Part shown: positions 1-6,648 of the stretch, in pieces | Layout: each line of letters starts with the position of its first letter | How positions within the stretch are numbered: position 1 is the first letter of the stretch | NCBI GenBank assembly: GCA_934378025.1 | Contig: CAKRPM010000005.1 | Coordinates: 1-14,891, forward strand | Direction of reading: 5' to 3' | Length of the DNA: 14,891 bases | Origin: an uncultured Eubacteriales bacterium | GTDB lineage: Bacteria; Bacillota; Clostridia; Oscillospirales; QAKW01 | Notes under the pieces: model-generated | What the model saw: the letters and a program-made list of their open reading frames with translations, nothing else | Told to the model about the DNA's origin: nothing | The model's database searches: none | Position numbers and translations under genes: made by a program

Positions 1-491
1 GGCTTTGCCGGAACACCGCCCACAATGGTATAGGGCGGCACATCCTTGGTTACGACCGCACGTGTACCGATGATGGCGCCGTCGCCGATTTTTACGCCCG
101 GCATAATGACCGCTTCATAGCCGATCCACACATCGTTGCCGATCACGGTGTCGCCTTTGTTGTCCCATGCGTCGCAGATGTTTTTCGCATCCAGCCCCCA
201 CTCGTCAAAGAAGATGGGAAAGGTGTAGGTAGACAGCGACTTTGTCGAATGATTTCCGCTGGTGAACAGGAATTTTGCACCGCAGGCAATGGAACAGAAT
301 TTTCCGATGATTAAGCGGTCGCCGTTGATTGGATAGTGATAGAGCACATTGTTCTTTTCAAAATCACAGGGATCGTGCACAAAATCGTTGTAGATCGTGT
401 AGTCCCCCACTTCGATGTTCGGGTGGGTAATTACATTTTTTAAGTATACCGTCTGTTGATCGTGCGGACGGGGATAGATATGGTTTTTCAT
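1..491 (-). CDS. Vat/CatB-like hexapeptide-repeat O-acetyltransferase (3' end cut by window edge)
   Basis: This is a left-handed beta-helix acetyltransferase of the xenobiotic/streptogramin (Vat, CatB-related) family, which transfers acetyl from acetyl-CoA to a hydroxyl of a small molecule. The 163 visible residues begin [11 protein letters not shown] and run off the window at GGVPAK, just where the helix domain of this family ends, so only the C-terminal segment (about 40-50 residues) is missing. Visible landmarks are [14 protein letters not shown] at 61-74, the GNHS segment with the expected catalytic histidine at 81, [13 protein letters not shown] at 112-124 and the hexapeptide coil [15 protein letters not shown] at 133-147. 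The start at 491 has a GAGG Shine-Dalgarno about 8 nt upstream and lies 16 nt after the GNAT stop, so it is the last visible gene of the DUF998-clpP-GNAT run. Many chromosomal homologues do not confer resistance; the substrate cannot be read from sequence. Confidence 0.88.
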   Translation of the reverse strand, partial: MKNHIYPRPHDQQTVYLKNVITHPNIEVGDYTIYNDFVHDPCDFEKNNVLYHYPINGDRLIIGKFCSIACGAKFLFTSGNHSTKSLSTYTFPIFFDEWGLDAKNICDAWDNKGDTVIGNDVWIGYEAVIMPGVKIGDGAIIGTRAVVTKDVPPYTIVGGVPAK

Positions 492-507
492 TTTGCATGC
501 CTCGCTG

Positions 508-1134
508 TTAAAATAGCTGTCCCGGCAGTTTGAGCTTTTTCTTTTTCGGAAACGTCGCCTCGAACTTTTCAAAGCCTTTTGGATCTTTCTCACAGACAAA
601 ATAGCCCTCCGGATCTTTGTAGGTGCCGGAGATGCCGTCCAAAAATCCCGGCGTCAGCTCCTTGATGAGAAAATAATCCGCTTCCGGATCATCGGCATAG
701 CGCACGCCCTTGGTTTTGGCGGGGACAAAGCCGGACTTTCCGTAAAACAGGATATTGCCGGTGATGGCAAGCGCTCCTGCGCCCATTTTTTTCGCTTTTT
801 CCATGGAATAGTCAAGCAGCCGCTTGCCGTAGCCCTGCCGCTTGTATGCGGGCGCGATGCCGATGGGGCCGAAGGTCATGATCGGCACTTTTCGCCCGTC
901 ATCACAGTCGATTTCCGAGCGCACATAGATGACTTGACCGATCAGCTCGCCGTTTCGTTCTATCACAAAGTCCAGCTCCGGGACAAATGCCGGATCATCC
1001 CGATAGCAGTGCAGCACATAGTGCTCCATGCAGCCGGGACGGTAGACATTCCAAAAGGCCTCGCGTGTTAGGGCTTCGGTATTTCTGTAATCGTCTTTTG
1101 TTTCAAGACGGATGGTTATATTCTTTTCTGTCAT
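508..1134 (-). CDS. GNAT family N-acetyltransferase (YhbS-like)
   Basis: This 208-residue protein of the Gcn5-related acetyltransferase superfamily acetylates an amine with acetyl-CoA. The acetyl-CoA pyrophosphate loop is RQGYGK at 99-104, preceded by the beta-4 strand [23 protein letters not shown] at 127-136 is the usual C-terminal GNAT signature. The N-terminal half ([18 protein letters not shown]) and about 70 residues after the GNAT core resemble COG3153/YhbS-type proteins. The extension ends in a basic run KKKKLK near the C terminus. The start at 1134 has AAGGAG 7 nt upstream. It begins 11 nt after the ClpP stop and ends 16 nt before the Vat-like gene, so the three are very probably cotranscribed. 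The substrate is unknown; a metabolite or a protein amine are both possible. Confidence 0.9.
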   Translation of the reverse strand: MTEKNITIRLETKDDYRNTEALTREAFWNVYRPGCMEHYVLHCYRDDPAFVPELDFVIERNGELIGQVIYVRSEIDCDDGRKVPIMTFGPIGIAPAYKRQGYGKRLLDYSMEKAKKMGAGALAITGNILFYGKSGFVPAKTKGVRYADDPEADYFLIKELTPGFLDGISGTYKDPEGYFVCEKDPKGFEKFEATFPKKKKLKLPGQLF

Positions 1135-1145
1135 GGTTTTTCTCC

Positions 1146-1736
1146 TTATCGTTTTTCAATGATTCTGTCAATCAGCCCATAGGCGAGTGCTTCCCGGGCT
1201 GACATAAAGTGATCGCGCTCTGTGTCAGCGGCAACTTGGGCAAAGGGTCTGCCCGTATTTTCGGAGAGAATACGGGTAAGCCGCTGTTTGGTTTTCTGTA
1301 GTTGTTTCGATACGATTTGAATATCCGCGGCAGGGCCTTGTACGCCGTCTCCGCCGATCAGCGGTTGATGAATCATGATCTCGGCATTCGGCAGCGCGAT
1401 CCGTTTGCCCTTTGTGCCGCCTGCCAGCAGGAAGGCAGAGAAGCTTGCGGCAAGCCCTATGCAGATGGTGGACACGTCGCATTTGATATACTGCATGGTG
1501 TCGTAAATCGCAAAGCCGGCGGTAACCGATCCGCCCGGACTGTTGATATAAAGCTGAATATCTCTGCTTGGATCCTGTGCCTCCAAAAACAGCAGCTGCG
1601 CAATGACGCAGCTTGCAACCGCGTCCGTTACCGCTTCGCCGAGAAAAATGATTCGATCGGACAACAGTCGGGAAAAAATATCGTAGCTGCGTTCACTGCG
1701 GTCGGTTTGTTCGATTACATAGGGAATAATACTCAT
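1146..1736 (-). CDS. clpP: ClpP-type serine peptidase, stand-alone paralogue
   Basis: This 196-residue protein aligns over its whole length with ATP-dependent Clp protease proteolytic subunit, the barrel peptidase fed by ClpX/ClpC-type unfoldases in the cytosol. The catalytic triad is intact: Ser98 in [11 protein letters not shown], His123 in MIHQP, Asp175 in TERDHF. The oxyanion stretch SPGGS (66-70) is present. There is no propeptide; it starts [11 protein letters not shown] like housekeeping ClpP. Two things differ from typical Firmicute ClpP: the active-site flank reads AASFSAF instead of AASMGAF, and the handle region reads [16 protein letters not shown], three residues longer than the usual GGAQGQATEIEI. 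It is not next to tig or clpX but 6 nt after a DUF998 gene, whose final codons supply its Shine-Dalgarno (AAGGAG overlapping the stop). I infer a second, accessory ClpP; whether it is the only ClpP in the genome cannot be seen here. Confidence 0.93.
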   Translation of the reverse strand: MSIIPYVIEQTDRSERSYDIFSRLLSDRIIFLGEAVTDAVASCVIAQLLFLEAQDPSRDIQLYINSPGGSVTAGFAIYDTMQYIKCDVSTICIGLAASFSAFLLAGGTKGKRIALPNAEIMIHQPLIGGDGVQGPAADIQIVSKQLQKTKQRLTRILSENTGRPFAQVAADTERDHFMSAREALAYGLIDRIIEKR

Positions 1737-1742
1737 ATAGGG

Positions 1743-2378
1743 TTACTCCTTGATTTTCTTTGGTTTCATACAAAATAGGTGGATCCCCAGCGCGGCATTG
1801 AAGCCTGTGGCGGCGAATACGCTGAACCGCTCGACAATGCCGAAGTAATCGGGGGGAACGATTTTCATTCCCATGGCGCCGACAAGCATCATGCCCAGAG
1901 CAATGGCCGCGCAAATACCGTAGGAACGGCAGGCTTTGTTTTTGGCACCGGCAACGATGATCACACTCAGCGATAGGATGGACAGCAGCACCACCAAAAC
2001 GGTGACGATCATGTGCATGACATCCTGAAACGCACCGGCGTAGCCGCTGTCACTGAGCGGAAACATCCGATAGCCGATCGCCGAAATCCATTCCATCACG
2101 GCGAATAAATAGATGCCCGTGCGCAGCAGTTTGGTTTTTCGGCCTTGTATGCCGATACAAACGAGGGTGGCGCAAACGATCTCGCACGCATTGTAAAAAG
2201 CGCTGAGCTGGTTCCAGAGTGCCAGCGACGGCGCATTGGCCGCACTTAAGTCGCTGACCGCCTGCGCCATTCGGTTGTACCCCGGGTAGGCAAGCGGTGC
2301 AAATATAACGGCTGCCGTGTATGAAAGAAAGCTGACGACGCCCAGCAGCCCCAGTTTCTGTAATAATGACTTTTTCAT
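1743..2378 (-). CDS. DUF998 family integral membrane protein
   Basis: This 211-residue protein has about six hydrophobic segments (roughly 10-30, 60-80, 85-102, 115-143, 150-170, 182-204) and a basic tail KPKKIKE. The loop YPGYNRMAQAVSDLSAANAPSLALWN around residues 32-57 matches the signature of the DUF998 family (an SDL/SEL stretch followed by a conserved tryptophan), whose biochemical role is not established. It starts at 2378 with a strong AGGAGG 8 nt upstream and is the first gene of the run leading into clpP. A group of inverted repeats occupies the upstream region (2397-2524). It could be a membrane partner of the following peptidase or acetyltransferases, but only the tight spacing supports that. 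Confidence 0.85.
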   Translation of the reverse strand: MKKSLLQKLGLLGVVSFLSYTAAVIFAPLAYPGYNRMAQAVSDLSAANAPSLALWNQLSAFYNACEIVCATLVCIGIQGRKTKLLRTGIYLFAVMEWISAIGYRMFPLSDSGYAGAFQDVMHMIVTVLVVLLSILSLSVIIVAGAKNKACRSYGICAAIALGMMLVGAMGMKIVPPDYFGIVERFSVFAATGFNAALGIHLFCMKPKKIKE

Positions 2379-2396
2379 GGTTTTCCTCCTAATACT

Positions 2397-2524
2397 GATT
2401 CTTGATTAAAATATTGAATCAAGAATCCCATGTGCTACGCACACTCGCATCGTGCGAACGCACGATGCGCCGTCTCATGCAGAATCTGACGCTAAAAAGC
2501 TTTTCAAGATTTTTAACAGATTCT
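2397..2524. repeat. Cluster of inverted repeats in the leader of the DUF998-clpP operon
   Basis: Three clear inverted repeats lie in 128 bases between the KTR terminator and the DUF998 start. (a) GATTCTTGATT at 2397-2407 pairs with AATCAAGAATC at 2417-2427 (11 bp perfect, 9-nt loop), only about 18 nt before the ATG. (b) CGCATCGTGC at 2446-2455 pairs with GCACGATGCG at 2460-2469 (10 bp perfect, 4-nt loop). (c) AGAATCTG at 2481-2488 pairs with CAGATTCT at 2517-2524 and encloses an AAAAGCTTTT palindrome. A weaker TGTGC/GCACA pair sits between (a) and (b). I see no good -35/-10 pair nearby; a TATACT follows the terminator at about 2525-2530. None of the repeats has a U-tract on the minus strand, so they are not intrinsic terminators. 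They may be operators, a structured RNA leader, or a small palindromic insertion. Confidence 0.7.
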
Positions 2525-2527
2525 AGT

Positions 2528-2572
2528 ATAAAAAAATGCAGTGCATGACCGCCTGAAAACGGTCAGCACTGC
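2528..2572 (-). terminator. Rho-independent terminator of the TetR-KTR operon
   Basis: On the minus strand GCAGTGCTGACCG (2572-2560) pairs with CGGTCATGCACTGC (2551-2538), with one bulged base, followed by a run of seven T (2536-2530). The stem includes the KTR stop codon. It separates this operon from the DUF998-clpP run downstream. Confidence 0.88.
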
Positions 2573-2754
2573 GTCTTTGCGTCCGGCTGACGGATAATTT
2601 CTACTCTAAAATTTTGCGCGTTGATGATGCTCTCCCGTTTGCACTTCGGGCAAAAAAGCGGGAACTCCTTTAGTACCGTCCTTTGCAGGAGCCGCAGCCG
2701 CGTTTTTGCGCCGCAAATCGGACAAAGAAGCCATTTTTCCTCCGTCGGGTTCAT
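2563..2754 (-). CDS. Cysteine-rich KTR domain protein
   Basis: This 63-residue protein carries two CxxC knuckles, C11-P-I-C14 and C35-P-K-C38, with the diagnostic Lys-Thr-Arg directly after the first (CGAKTRLRLL, residues 14-23). This is the Cys_rich_KTR family, small probable zinc-ribbon proteins of unknown role that often follow TetR-type regulators in Firmicutes. Its ATG (2754) overlaps the TetR stop as ATGA, and the upstream Shine-Dalgarno is weak, so translational coupling is likely. Its stop lies inside the operon terminator. It could bind DNA or RNA or modulate the TetR protein; nothing in the sequence decides this. Confidence 0.87.
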   Translation of the reverse strand: MNPTEEKWLLCPICGAKTRLRLLQRTVLKEFPLFCPKCKRESIINAQNFRVEIIRQPDAKTQC

Positions 2755-3398
2755 CGATTTTCACCATTTTTCAAACGGCCGGCATGAACCATGCGAAAAA
2801 AGAGCCGTACATGGGTTTGCAGCTTTTCCAAACACTCATTTTCCCGTTCCGGCTGACGGTCGCATACGCCGATAAGCGTCAGCACCGGCGCGACATACAT
2901 CATGGCCAGTGCGTTCGGATCTTCCGCGCGGATTTCATCGGAAGCAATCAGAGCACGGAAAATATCGGCATGATATTCCAGTATCCGTTCCACATATCGT
3001 TTGGAGTAGAGCGCCGCAAGTTCCGACGAGCGGAATTGCTCAATGGTCATCATGCGGCGAAATCGGCTGATCGGTTCGCTGTGCAGAGAATACTCAAAAA
3101 TCTGCCGCACTTTCTCAAAAAGCGCGTCTTGTGTGATCTCCGTAAAAATCGGGATGTCTTTTTGCACATTTTGCACATGAATGTTAATCTTATCGGTATC
3201 CGCCTCGTACTGCGCCGCCGTAGATTCTACGATGGCATCGAAAATCGCCTGCTTGCTCGGAAAGTGGTTATAAAGCGAGGGGGCTTTAATGCCGACTGCG
3301 CGGGCAATTTCGCCCACACTGACCGCATCGTATCCGCGCGCCGCAAACAGCTCCAGGGATTTATCAAGAATTTTCTGTTTTGTGTCTTCCGGTCTCAT
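2751..3398 (-). CDS. TetR/AcrR family transcriptional regulator
   Basis: This 215-residue repressor has a TetR_N helix-turn-helix at about residues 8-55: ILDKSLELFAARGYDAVSVG, then IARAVGIKAPSLYNHFPSKQ with the family's Y-NHF-SK signature. The rest is an alpha-helical ligand-binding domain of ordinary length, without recognisable ligand residues. The start at 3398 has only a weak GGTGAT Shine-Dalgarno. A consensus promoter and an imperfect palindrome lie directly upstream (3412-3459), so autorepression is likely. Its stop overlaps the KTR start, and the KTR protein is the only other visible gene of the transcript. The natural target could be itself or a gene elsewhere. Confidence 0.92.
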   Translation of the reverse strand: MRPEDTKQKILDKSLELFAARGYDAVSVGEIARAVGIKAPSLYNHFPSKQAIFDAIVESTAAQYEADTDKINIHVQNVQKDIPIFTEITQDALFEKVRQIFEYSLHSEPISRFRRMMTIEQFRSSELAALYSKRYVERILEYHADIFRALIASDEIRAEDPNALAMMYVAPVLTLIGVCDRQPERENECLEKLQTHVRLFFRMVHAGRLKNGENR

Positions 3399-3411
3399 AT
3401 CATCACCAACT

Positions 3412-3459
3412 AACTAATGTTCGTTAGTTTTATTATAATCCCTATTTTCAAAATGTCAA
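3412..3459 (-). promoter_or_regulatory. Promoter and palindromic operator of the TetR-KTR operon
   Basis: On the minus strand TTGACA (3459-3454), a 16-nt spacer and TATAAT (3437-3432) form a consensus sigma-A promoter. Directly downstream, AACTAA (3412-3417) and TTAGTT (3424-3429) form an inverted repeat with a 6-nt centre, spanning the expected transcription start. This is a typical place for a TetR autorepression operator. That TetR binds it is inference. Confidence 0.8.
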
Positions 3460-3504
3460 GGGGGAGCTTTATTTTTTGGGGCGGGCGCATGCGGCGGCCC
3501 CGCC

Positions 3505-4104
3505 TTATGCTTTTCGGATCCAGTTATCGAGAAACTGCATTTGTGCTTTGGTATGAAACCAATGCTCGCCGTCGGGCATGACGGTCCAATCGGCATGGTG
3601 TTGTTCTGCAAAAGCGGATATCGTTTCCGGGGCGGTCAGATGATCCTGCGCTCCATACAAAATATAGGTCGGCACCTGCCATGAAATCGGATGCGCCCGC
3701 ACATAGCAGAGGTAGCGCCACGACAGCGTTTCCCCGAAATTTGTGGCGATCTCGGATTTTTTCTCCAGTTCGCGCTCGGTTACATTTGACCACTGCATCA
3801 TCTTGCAAATCAGGGCTTCCATGTCCACAATCGGGGAGATGAAAAAGGCTTCATTGACCAGCGCTTCATTCAGCGAGGATAGCACAAAAAACGCGCCGAT
3901 ACTGTTGGCAATTACGATAAGCCGATCGCAATGCGCCCGCTGCTCGGCAAAAAATGCGGAAAATTCTTCTTTGGCTGCCCAAGGCGTTTGAGCGCGGTAA
4001 TCAAACCCGATCACTTCATTATTCGGAAAGAGCCGTTTATAGTGCTCGGCCTCCCCGGCCGAACCGCCCTTCCCGTGAACATAAATGAAAAGGTCTTTTT
4101 TCAT
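3505..4104 (-). CDS. Alpha/beta hydrolase (small serine hydrolase)
   Basis: This 199-residue single-domain alpha/beta hydrolase carries the oxyanion motif HGKGG at 10-14, the nucleophile elbow IANSIGAFF with Ser68 (first Gly of GxSxG replaced by Ala), a probable acid Asp154 in YGAQDHL and a probable His181 in PDGEHWFH. The fold would hydrolyse an ester, thioester or amide in the cytosol; no signal peptide is present. The ATG overlaps the flavodoxin stop as ATGA with only a weak Shine-Dalgarno, so it is probably translated by coupling as the third gene of TetR-flavodoxin-hydrolase. No convincing terminator follows: the GC-rich repeat after the stop is followed by A rather than U on this strand. 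The substrate is unknown. Confidence 0.87.
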   Translation of the reverse strand: MKKDLFIYVHGKGGSAGEAEHYKRLFPNNEVIGFDYRAQTPWAAKEEFSAFFAEQRAHCDRLIVIANSIGAFFVLSSLNEALVNEAFFISPIVDMEALICKMMQWSNVTERELEKKSEIATNFGETLSWRYLCYVRAHPISWQVPTYILYGAQDHLTAPETISAFAEQHHADWTVMPDGEHWFHTKAQMQFLDNWIRKA

Positions 4105-4634
4105 TTGGTGTCAAGGTTTCTCTTTTGTTTTTGTAGGTCATACCACTGCAGTATATCTTTTAAATGCTCGAAACGAACCCGATCGCCGCCGCGGAGCATC
4201 ATCATGTCCAGCATATCGTCCTCCTCCGGGGTGCGGTCCTGCTTTGCGGCAAGTGCCTTGCCGACGGTTTTTACCATAATTTCCATCATGGGGCGGTAGA
4301 CGCCGTGCAGCTTTTTGACATCGAAATTGCCTTGCAGGGTGAACAGCGGAATGTTTTCGGGCACTTCGGTTTTTTTTCGCACGCTGCCTGTCTGCGTTCC
4401 GGTCAGCCCCATGCCGACGCCGCAGACGGCGCATACCTTGTAACGTTTCGCAGCGGCGGAATAGCCTTTGACCGAGCCGCCCATGATCCAGCCGAAGTAT
4501 ATAATCTCCGCGCCGGTCGGGATAACTTTTTTCGCTTCGGCAAGCGCGTACGCCGAAAGCCCGAGTTCTTTTGCCAGCAACTTGGCATAGCGCTCGGTGC
4601 TGCCGGTGTTGGTGGTATAAATAATTGCGTTCAT
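4101..4634 (-). CDS. Flavodoxin-like domain protein
   Basis: This 177-residue protein begins with the FMN phosphate-binding loop of flavodoxins, TTNTGSTERYAKLLA at 7-21, followed by an alternating alpha/beta pattern: EIIYFGWIMGGSVKG at 43-57, KVCAVCGVGMG at 66-76 and IPLFTLQGNFDVKKL at 95-109. This fits the flavodoxin_5/protoporphyrinogen-oxidase-like subgroup rather than the short electron-carrier flavodoxins. The C-terminal third is charged and helical. It probably binds FMN and acts in electron transfer or as a small quinone-type reductase; the partner is unknown. AGAGGA precedes the ATG by 5 nt, and the ATG overlaps the TetR stop (ATGA). It lies between its probable regulator and a hydrolase, so the three are likely induced together. 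Confidence 0.85.
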   Translation of the reverse strand: MNAIIYTTNTGSTERYAKLLAKELGLSAYALAEAKKVIPTGAEIIYFGWIMGGSVKGYSAAAKRYKVCAVCGVGMGLTGTQTGSVRKKTEVPENIPLFTLQGNFDVKKLHGVYRPMMEIMVKTVGKALAAKQDRTPEEDDMLDMMMLRGGDRVRFEHLKDILQWYDLQKQKRNLDTK

Positions 4635-5269
4635 ATAGTCCTCTTTTCATTTATATGGTTTTTGTAATCGGAGTTGATTTTGGCCATAAAGCGGTCAATA
4701 TGTGCCGCCAACAGCGGGGCAATGCTGTCCTTATCCTGCGCACCGTCATAGAGACTGTACAGCAAAAACATCGGCCCGTAAAATTCCAGTGCAAGCTGCA
4801 TGGCCTGTGCATCGGAATCTGTCAGTTTTCGAAAAATCGCCGCCATATATTCGGTGGGACCGGTTGCCAGATAATCATGGTAAAGCTGCGCCAGCTTCGG
4901 ATCGCGATATTGTTCCAGTGTCAGCATCTTGCGAAAATCGGCGGAAAAGGACTCTTTTGTCCAATGGTTAAACTGCGCCGTGCTGTAGGCACGAATTTTG
5001 TCCATCGGCGTGTGCATATACGCTTCCGCAAAGCCGTCCGGCTCTGTTTCCGGCATTTCGTATGCTTCGGCCCGTTCGTAGTCCATTCGCTTCATCTGCT
5101 CCACAATGCAATCCAAAATTTCCTGTTTGCCGGTATAATGTTTATACAAAGCGGCCTTGGTGATTCCCAGCTCCCCGGCAATATCGTTCATGGATGTTCC
5201 GAGATAGCCGTTTTGTGCAAACAGCGTGAGTGCGGTTTTTAAAATCCGCGCTTTTGTTTCTCCGGCCAT
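4631..5269 (-). CDS. TetR/AcrR family transcriptional regulator
   Basis: This 212-residue TetR-type repressor starts MAGETKARILKTALTLFAQN. The HTH covers about residues 8-50, with MNDIAGELGITKAALYKHYT as the recognition part. I chose the ATG at 5269 because AAGGAGG lies 7 nt upstream. A longer frame to 5338 exists but would run through the gene's own -10 and -35 elements. The C-terminal domain (YEMPETEPDGFAEAYM to the end) is helical with no recognisable ligand signature. It is the first gene of an operon with the flavodoxin and hydrolase genes; the ATGA overlap suggests tight co-expression. Two operator copies in its promoter suggest autorepression that also controls the downstream enzymes. 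Confidence 0.93.
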   Translation of the reverse strand: MAGETKARILKTALTLFAQNGYLGTSMNDIAGELGITKAALYKHYTGKQEILDCIVEQMKRMDYERAEAYEMPETEPDGFAEAYMHTPMDKIRAYSTAQFNHWTKESFSADFRKMLTLEQYRDPKLAQLYHDYLATGPTEYMAAIFRKLTDSDAQAMQLALEFYGPMFLLYSLYDGAQDKDSIAPLLAAHIDRFMAKINSDYKNHINEKRTI

Positions 5270-5289
5270 AAATGTCCTCCTTGATCTTT

Positions 5290-5338
5290 GTAACCGTTCG
5301 GTAACTCTTATTATAGTGACCAAACGGTAACTTGTCAA
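5290..5338 (-). promoter_or_regulatory. Consensus promoter with two TetR operator copies
   Basis: On the minus strand TTGACA (5338-5333), a 17-nt spacer and TATAAT (5315-5310) make a perfect-consensus promoter. Two related 16-mers occur in the same orientation: GTTACCGTTTGGTCAC (5331-5316), which fills the spacer, and GTTACCGAACGGTTAC (5305-5290), just after the -10 box. Each is an imperfect palindrome of the GTTACCG...CGGTAAC type common for TetR regulators. Repeat-to-repeat distance is 26 bp. Occupancy of either would block RNA polymerase, so strong autorepression is the simplest reading. Confidence 0.88.
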
Positions 5339-5377
5339 GAGCTTTTATTCTCAGAAGGATGAAAAAAATCGTATGAA

Positions 5378-6580
5378 TTATTCCATTGATTCTTTTAATA
5401 GCCTTTTATAGCTTAAATCGATCCCCAGTGCGCCGAGCGGTGCGGTGATCAGTATGCCGAGTACGGCGACCGAAAGGACAGCACTCCCGCAGGGAAGCCC
5501 CAAGGAGAGCGGTACAGAGCCGATTGCCGCTTGCACAGTCGCTTTCGGCAGATAGGCGATCACGCAAAACAGCCGTTCCTTGAGATTCAGTGATGTTTTG
5601 ATCAGGCAGAGTGCCACGCCGATCGAACGGAACAGAAGCGCTATGAATATCATTCCGACGGCGGTCACTCCGGCATCCAGCGTATAGCGGATGTCCACTG
5701 CCGCCCCGACCAGCACAAATAAAATGACTTCGGCGGCAAGCCATAGCTTGCCGAACTTTTCCGAGAGACGTTTTGTAACAAATTCGGCACTCTTGAGCTT
5801 CAAAAGGCACGCCATGCTGACGACGGCCAGGAGACCCGATACAGCAACTATCTTTTTCATCCATGTTTCGATTGCCATTAAAAGAAACGATAGGCCGAGA
5901 ATAATAATTACTTTTACGCTGTTTCGAATTGGATGCCCGTGAACGTATGACTTTTCAAAGAACAAAGCCAGTACCGATCCAAACACGGCGCCGACGGCAA
6001 CACCCAGTAAAATTGAAATCGGAATATTCAAAAAGTCAAGCAACCTTGCTTTTCCTCCCTGCGCCATGCCGATAAAGGTGGTAAAAAGCACGATGACAAA
6101 AATATCGTCACAGGATGCGCCGGCCATAATCAGCTGTGGAATACTCTTTTCCGTTCCGTATTTTTCATCCATCAGTCGCAGCATCCTCGGCACAACCACA
6201 GCGGGCGAAACGGCGCCGAGCACCGCCCCCATTAACGCGGCTTCAATGCGCGAAACACCTAAAAGCAACGGTGCAAAAAGGGTATACCCGAGGATTTCAA
6301 AGCTTGCCGGTACAAAGGACATCAGTACGGCCGGCCGTCCGACCTTTTTGAGATCGGATAGATTCAGCGACAGGCCGGCTTTTATTAGGATAATGATCAG
6401 CGCCATTTGTCGCAGCTGTGAGGATAGGTCGAGAATCTGCGGATCAAGCCAGTCCAACACATACGGGCCAAGCAGGACGCCGGTGATGATCATGCCGATA
6501 ATACGCGGCAGACGGATCCGTTCACAGATCGCCGCAAGGGATAATCCGACAAGAAAAATGAGTGACAGGGATGTTAACAT
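5378..6580 (-). CDS. Cation:proton antiporter, CPA2 type (SLC9B/NHA2-like), fluoride-riboswitch controlled
   Basis: This 400-residue inner-membrane antiporter has 12 or so membrane segments and no cytosolic TrkA/RCK domain, shorter than KefB/KefC. Diagnostic sites are SPAVVVP at 125-131 (the discontinuous helix), the adjacent acidic pair Asp158-Asp159 in GASCDDIFVIVLF (ion/proton binding in two-Asp CPA2 proteins), and YLPKATVQAAIGSVP at 343-357, the Lys-containing motif characteristic of NHA2-like members. CPA2 proteins exchange cations such as Na+ or K+ for protons. The start at 6580 has AGGAGGA about 8 nt upstream. The leader carries a putative fluoride aptamer with an overlapping terminator, so its physiological output is probably fluoride tolerance, either by moving F- or by ion/pH homeostasis during fluoride stress. 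No crcB/fluC or CLC-F gene is visible here. No clear terminator follows, and some read-through into TetR (5269) is possible. Confidence 0.92.
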   Translation of the reverse strand: MLTSLSLIFLVGLSLAAICERIRLPRIIGMIITGVLLGPYVLDWLDPQILDLSSQLRQMALIIILIKAGLSLNLSDLKKVGRPAVLMSFVPASFEILGYTLFAPLLLGVSRIEAALMGAVLGAVSPAVVVPRMLRLMDEKYGTEKSIPQLIMAGASCDDIFVIVLFTTFIGMAQGGKARLLDFLNIPISILLGVAVGAVFGSVLALFFEKSYVHGHPIRNSVKVIIILGLSFLLMAIETWMKKIVAVSGLLAVVSMACLLKLKSAEFVTKRLSEKFGKLWLAAEVILFVLVGAAVDIRYTLDAGVTAVGMIFIALLFRSIGVALCLIKTSLNLKERLFCVIAYLPKATVQAAIGSVPLSLGLPCGSAVLSVAVLGILITAPLGALGIDLSYKRLLKESME

Positions 6581-6603
6581 AAAAATTCCTCCTATAAACG
6601 CAG

Positions 6604-6648
6604 AAAAGCCGATGCCCTCTGCACCTAAAATGCAGAAGTCATCAGCTT
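6604..6648 (-). terminator. Intrinsic terminator overlapping the fluoride aptamer (expression platform)
   Basis: On the minus strand the arm AAGCTGATGACTTCTGCA (6648-6631) pairs with TGCAGAGGGCATCGGCTT (6623-6606): 17 of 18 positions pair, two as G-U, with a single A/G mismatch and a 7-nt loop. TTTTCT follows, a modest U-tract. The 5' arm is the conserved 3' half of the aptamer, so aptamer folding and terminator formation exclude each other. This predicts termination without ligand and read-through with ligand, an ON switch. The short U-tract is the weak point. Confidence 0.78.

Noticed and set aside
2398..2410. 13-base match ATTCTTGATTAAA shared with 7585-7597 as a common regulatory site
   Set aside because: A match of this length is expected by chance between two points in a window of this size, and the two contexts differ (hairpin arm versus -35 region).
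2397..2524. CRISPR array or direct-repeat array
   Set aside because: The repeats are inverted, of different sequence and not regularly spaced; no cas genes are present.
2379..2562. T-box or known metabolite riboswitch in the DUF998 leader
   Set aside because: No T-box sequence, no specifier-like arrangement and no terminator/antiterminator pair; no aptamer consensus recognised.
2706..3413. Long plus-strand open frame of 235 codons opposite the TetR gene
   Set aside because: It is antisense to a clear TetR gene, has no Shine-Dalgarno, and its predicted product resembles no family; similar antisense frames occur opposite ClpP, flavodoxin and MATE.
3470..3504. GC-rich inverted repeat after the hydrolase as a terminator
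   Set aside because: On the minus strand the stem is followed by A-rich, not U-rich sequence, and the stem is only about five perfect pairs.
5270..5338. N-terminal extension of the second TetR protein to 5338
   Set aside because: It would translate through the gene's own -35, -10 and both operators. The ATG at 5269 has an ideal AAGGAGG and gives a normal TetR N terminus.
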